Below are positions 6,761-6,776 of a DNA stretch of 6,776 nucleotides, piece after piece; position 1 is the first letter of the stretch, and each line of letters opens with the position of its first letter. The stretch comes from CAZYWA01 sp964650975 [NCBI: uncultured bacterium] (GTDB taxonomy: Bacteria > JADJOY01), in contig CAZYWA010000447.1 of NCBI GenBank assembly GCA_964650975.1, positions 1 through 6,776 on the forward strand. Reading direction: 5' to 3'. The position numbers and the translations under genes were made by a program. Below the pieces are notes generated by a model. It was not told the origin of the DNA. It saw only the letters and a list, made by a program, of their open reading frames with translations, and did no database searches.

Positions 6761-6776
6761 TTCATGAATAACCCGG
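6761..6776 (-). repeat. Right terminal inverted repeat of the palindromic element
   Basis: TTCATGAATAACCCGG mirrors 6602-6617 with one mismatch and ends at the last base of the window, so the repeat could extend further. Confidence 0.75.

Larger units (their letters stand above)
6601..6776. mobile_element. MITE-like imperfect palindromic element (no coding capacity)
   Basis: The segment reads as one long imperfect inverted repeat. Its ends are CCGGATTATTCATGAA (6602-6617) and TTCATGAATAACCCGG (6761-6776), which match at 15 of 16 positions. Internal blocks pair in order: GGCCGCC 6630-6636 with 6742-6748, CGTCG 6640-6644 with 6734-6738, TTCGGGCG 6650-6657 with 6720-6727, GGATTTT 6663-6669 with 6707-6713, and a perfect centre CGTACTG-TT-CAGTACG (6680-6695). 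It has no gene. Terminal inverted repeats and the absence of a transposase suggest a MITE or other non-autonomous element. I see no target duplication, and the right edge coincides with the window end, so the true boundary may be further right. As RNA it would fold into one long hairpin and could also end or stabilise the importer transcript. Family not recognised. Confidence 0.7.

Overview
This is a very GC-rich bacterial segment (about 70 % G+C by eye, with third codon positions almost always G or C). Every long gene reads rightward, and the start of one leftward gene lies at the left edge. The genome style, the lipoprotein with an IPT/TIG domain and the hairpin-rich spacers suggest an environmental member of the former Deltaproteobacteria (Myxococcota or Candidatus Binatota type). 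That placement is inference; nothing here fixes the taxon.

Layout. Positions 1-64 hold the first 21 codons of a leftward gene with a good ribosome binding site. A divergent spacer of about 400 bases (65-470) follows. A 651-residue secreted lipoprotein (471-2426) comes next. It has an N-terminal IPT/TIG-like domain and a large remainder that I read as a divergent SGNH/GDSL hydrolase. The catalytic Ser and the Asp-x-x-His block are visible, but the GDSL motif reads GPSL and the usual GxND block is not preserved. A 309-base spacer full of stem-loops (2427-2735) separates it from a three-gene ABC importer.

The importer consists of a lipid-anchored solute-binding protein (2736-3806), a fused double-domain permease that overlaps it by 4 bases and starts with GTG (3803-5524), and an ATPase 17 bases further on (5542-6600). 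This is the classical layout of the Fe(III)/2-aminoethylphosphonate/thiamine/spermidine importer superfamily: the lipoprotein captures ligand outside the inner membrane, the permease dimer-in-one-chain forms the channel, and two copies of the ATPase power it. The binding protein lacks the adjacent Tyr pair of FbpA-type ferric binders, so the ligand is left open.

Directly after the ATPase stop codon, 6601-6776 is a non-coding, imperfect inverted repeat of about 176 bases. It has matching 16-base ends, several matching internal blocks and a perfect central hairpin, and looks like a MITE or other non-autonomous palindromic element. I did not find a clearly new multi-gene system. The items most worth a second look are the altered SGNH lipoprotein, the palindromic element and the hairpin-rich spacer.
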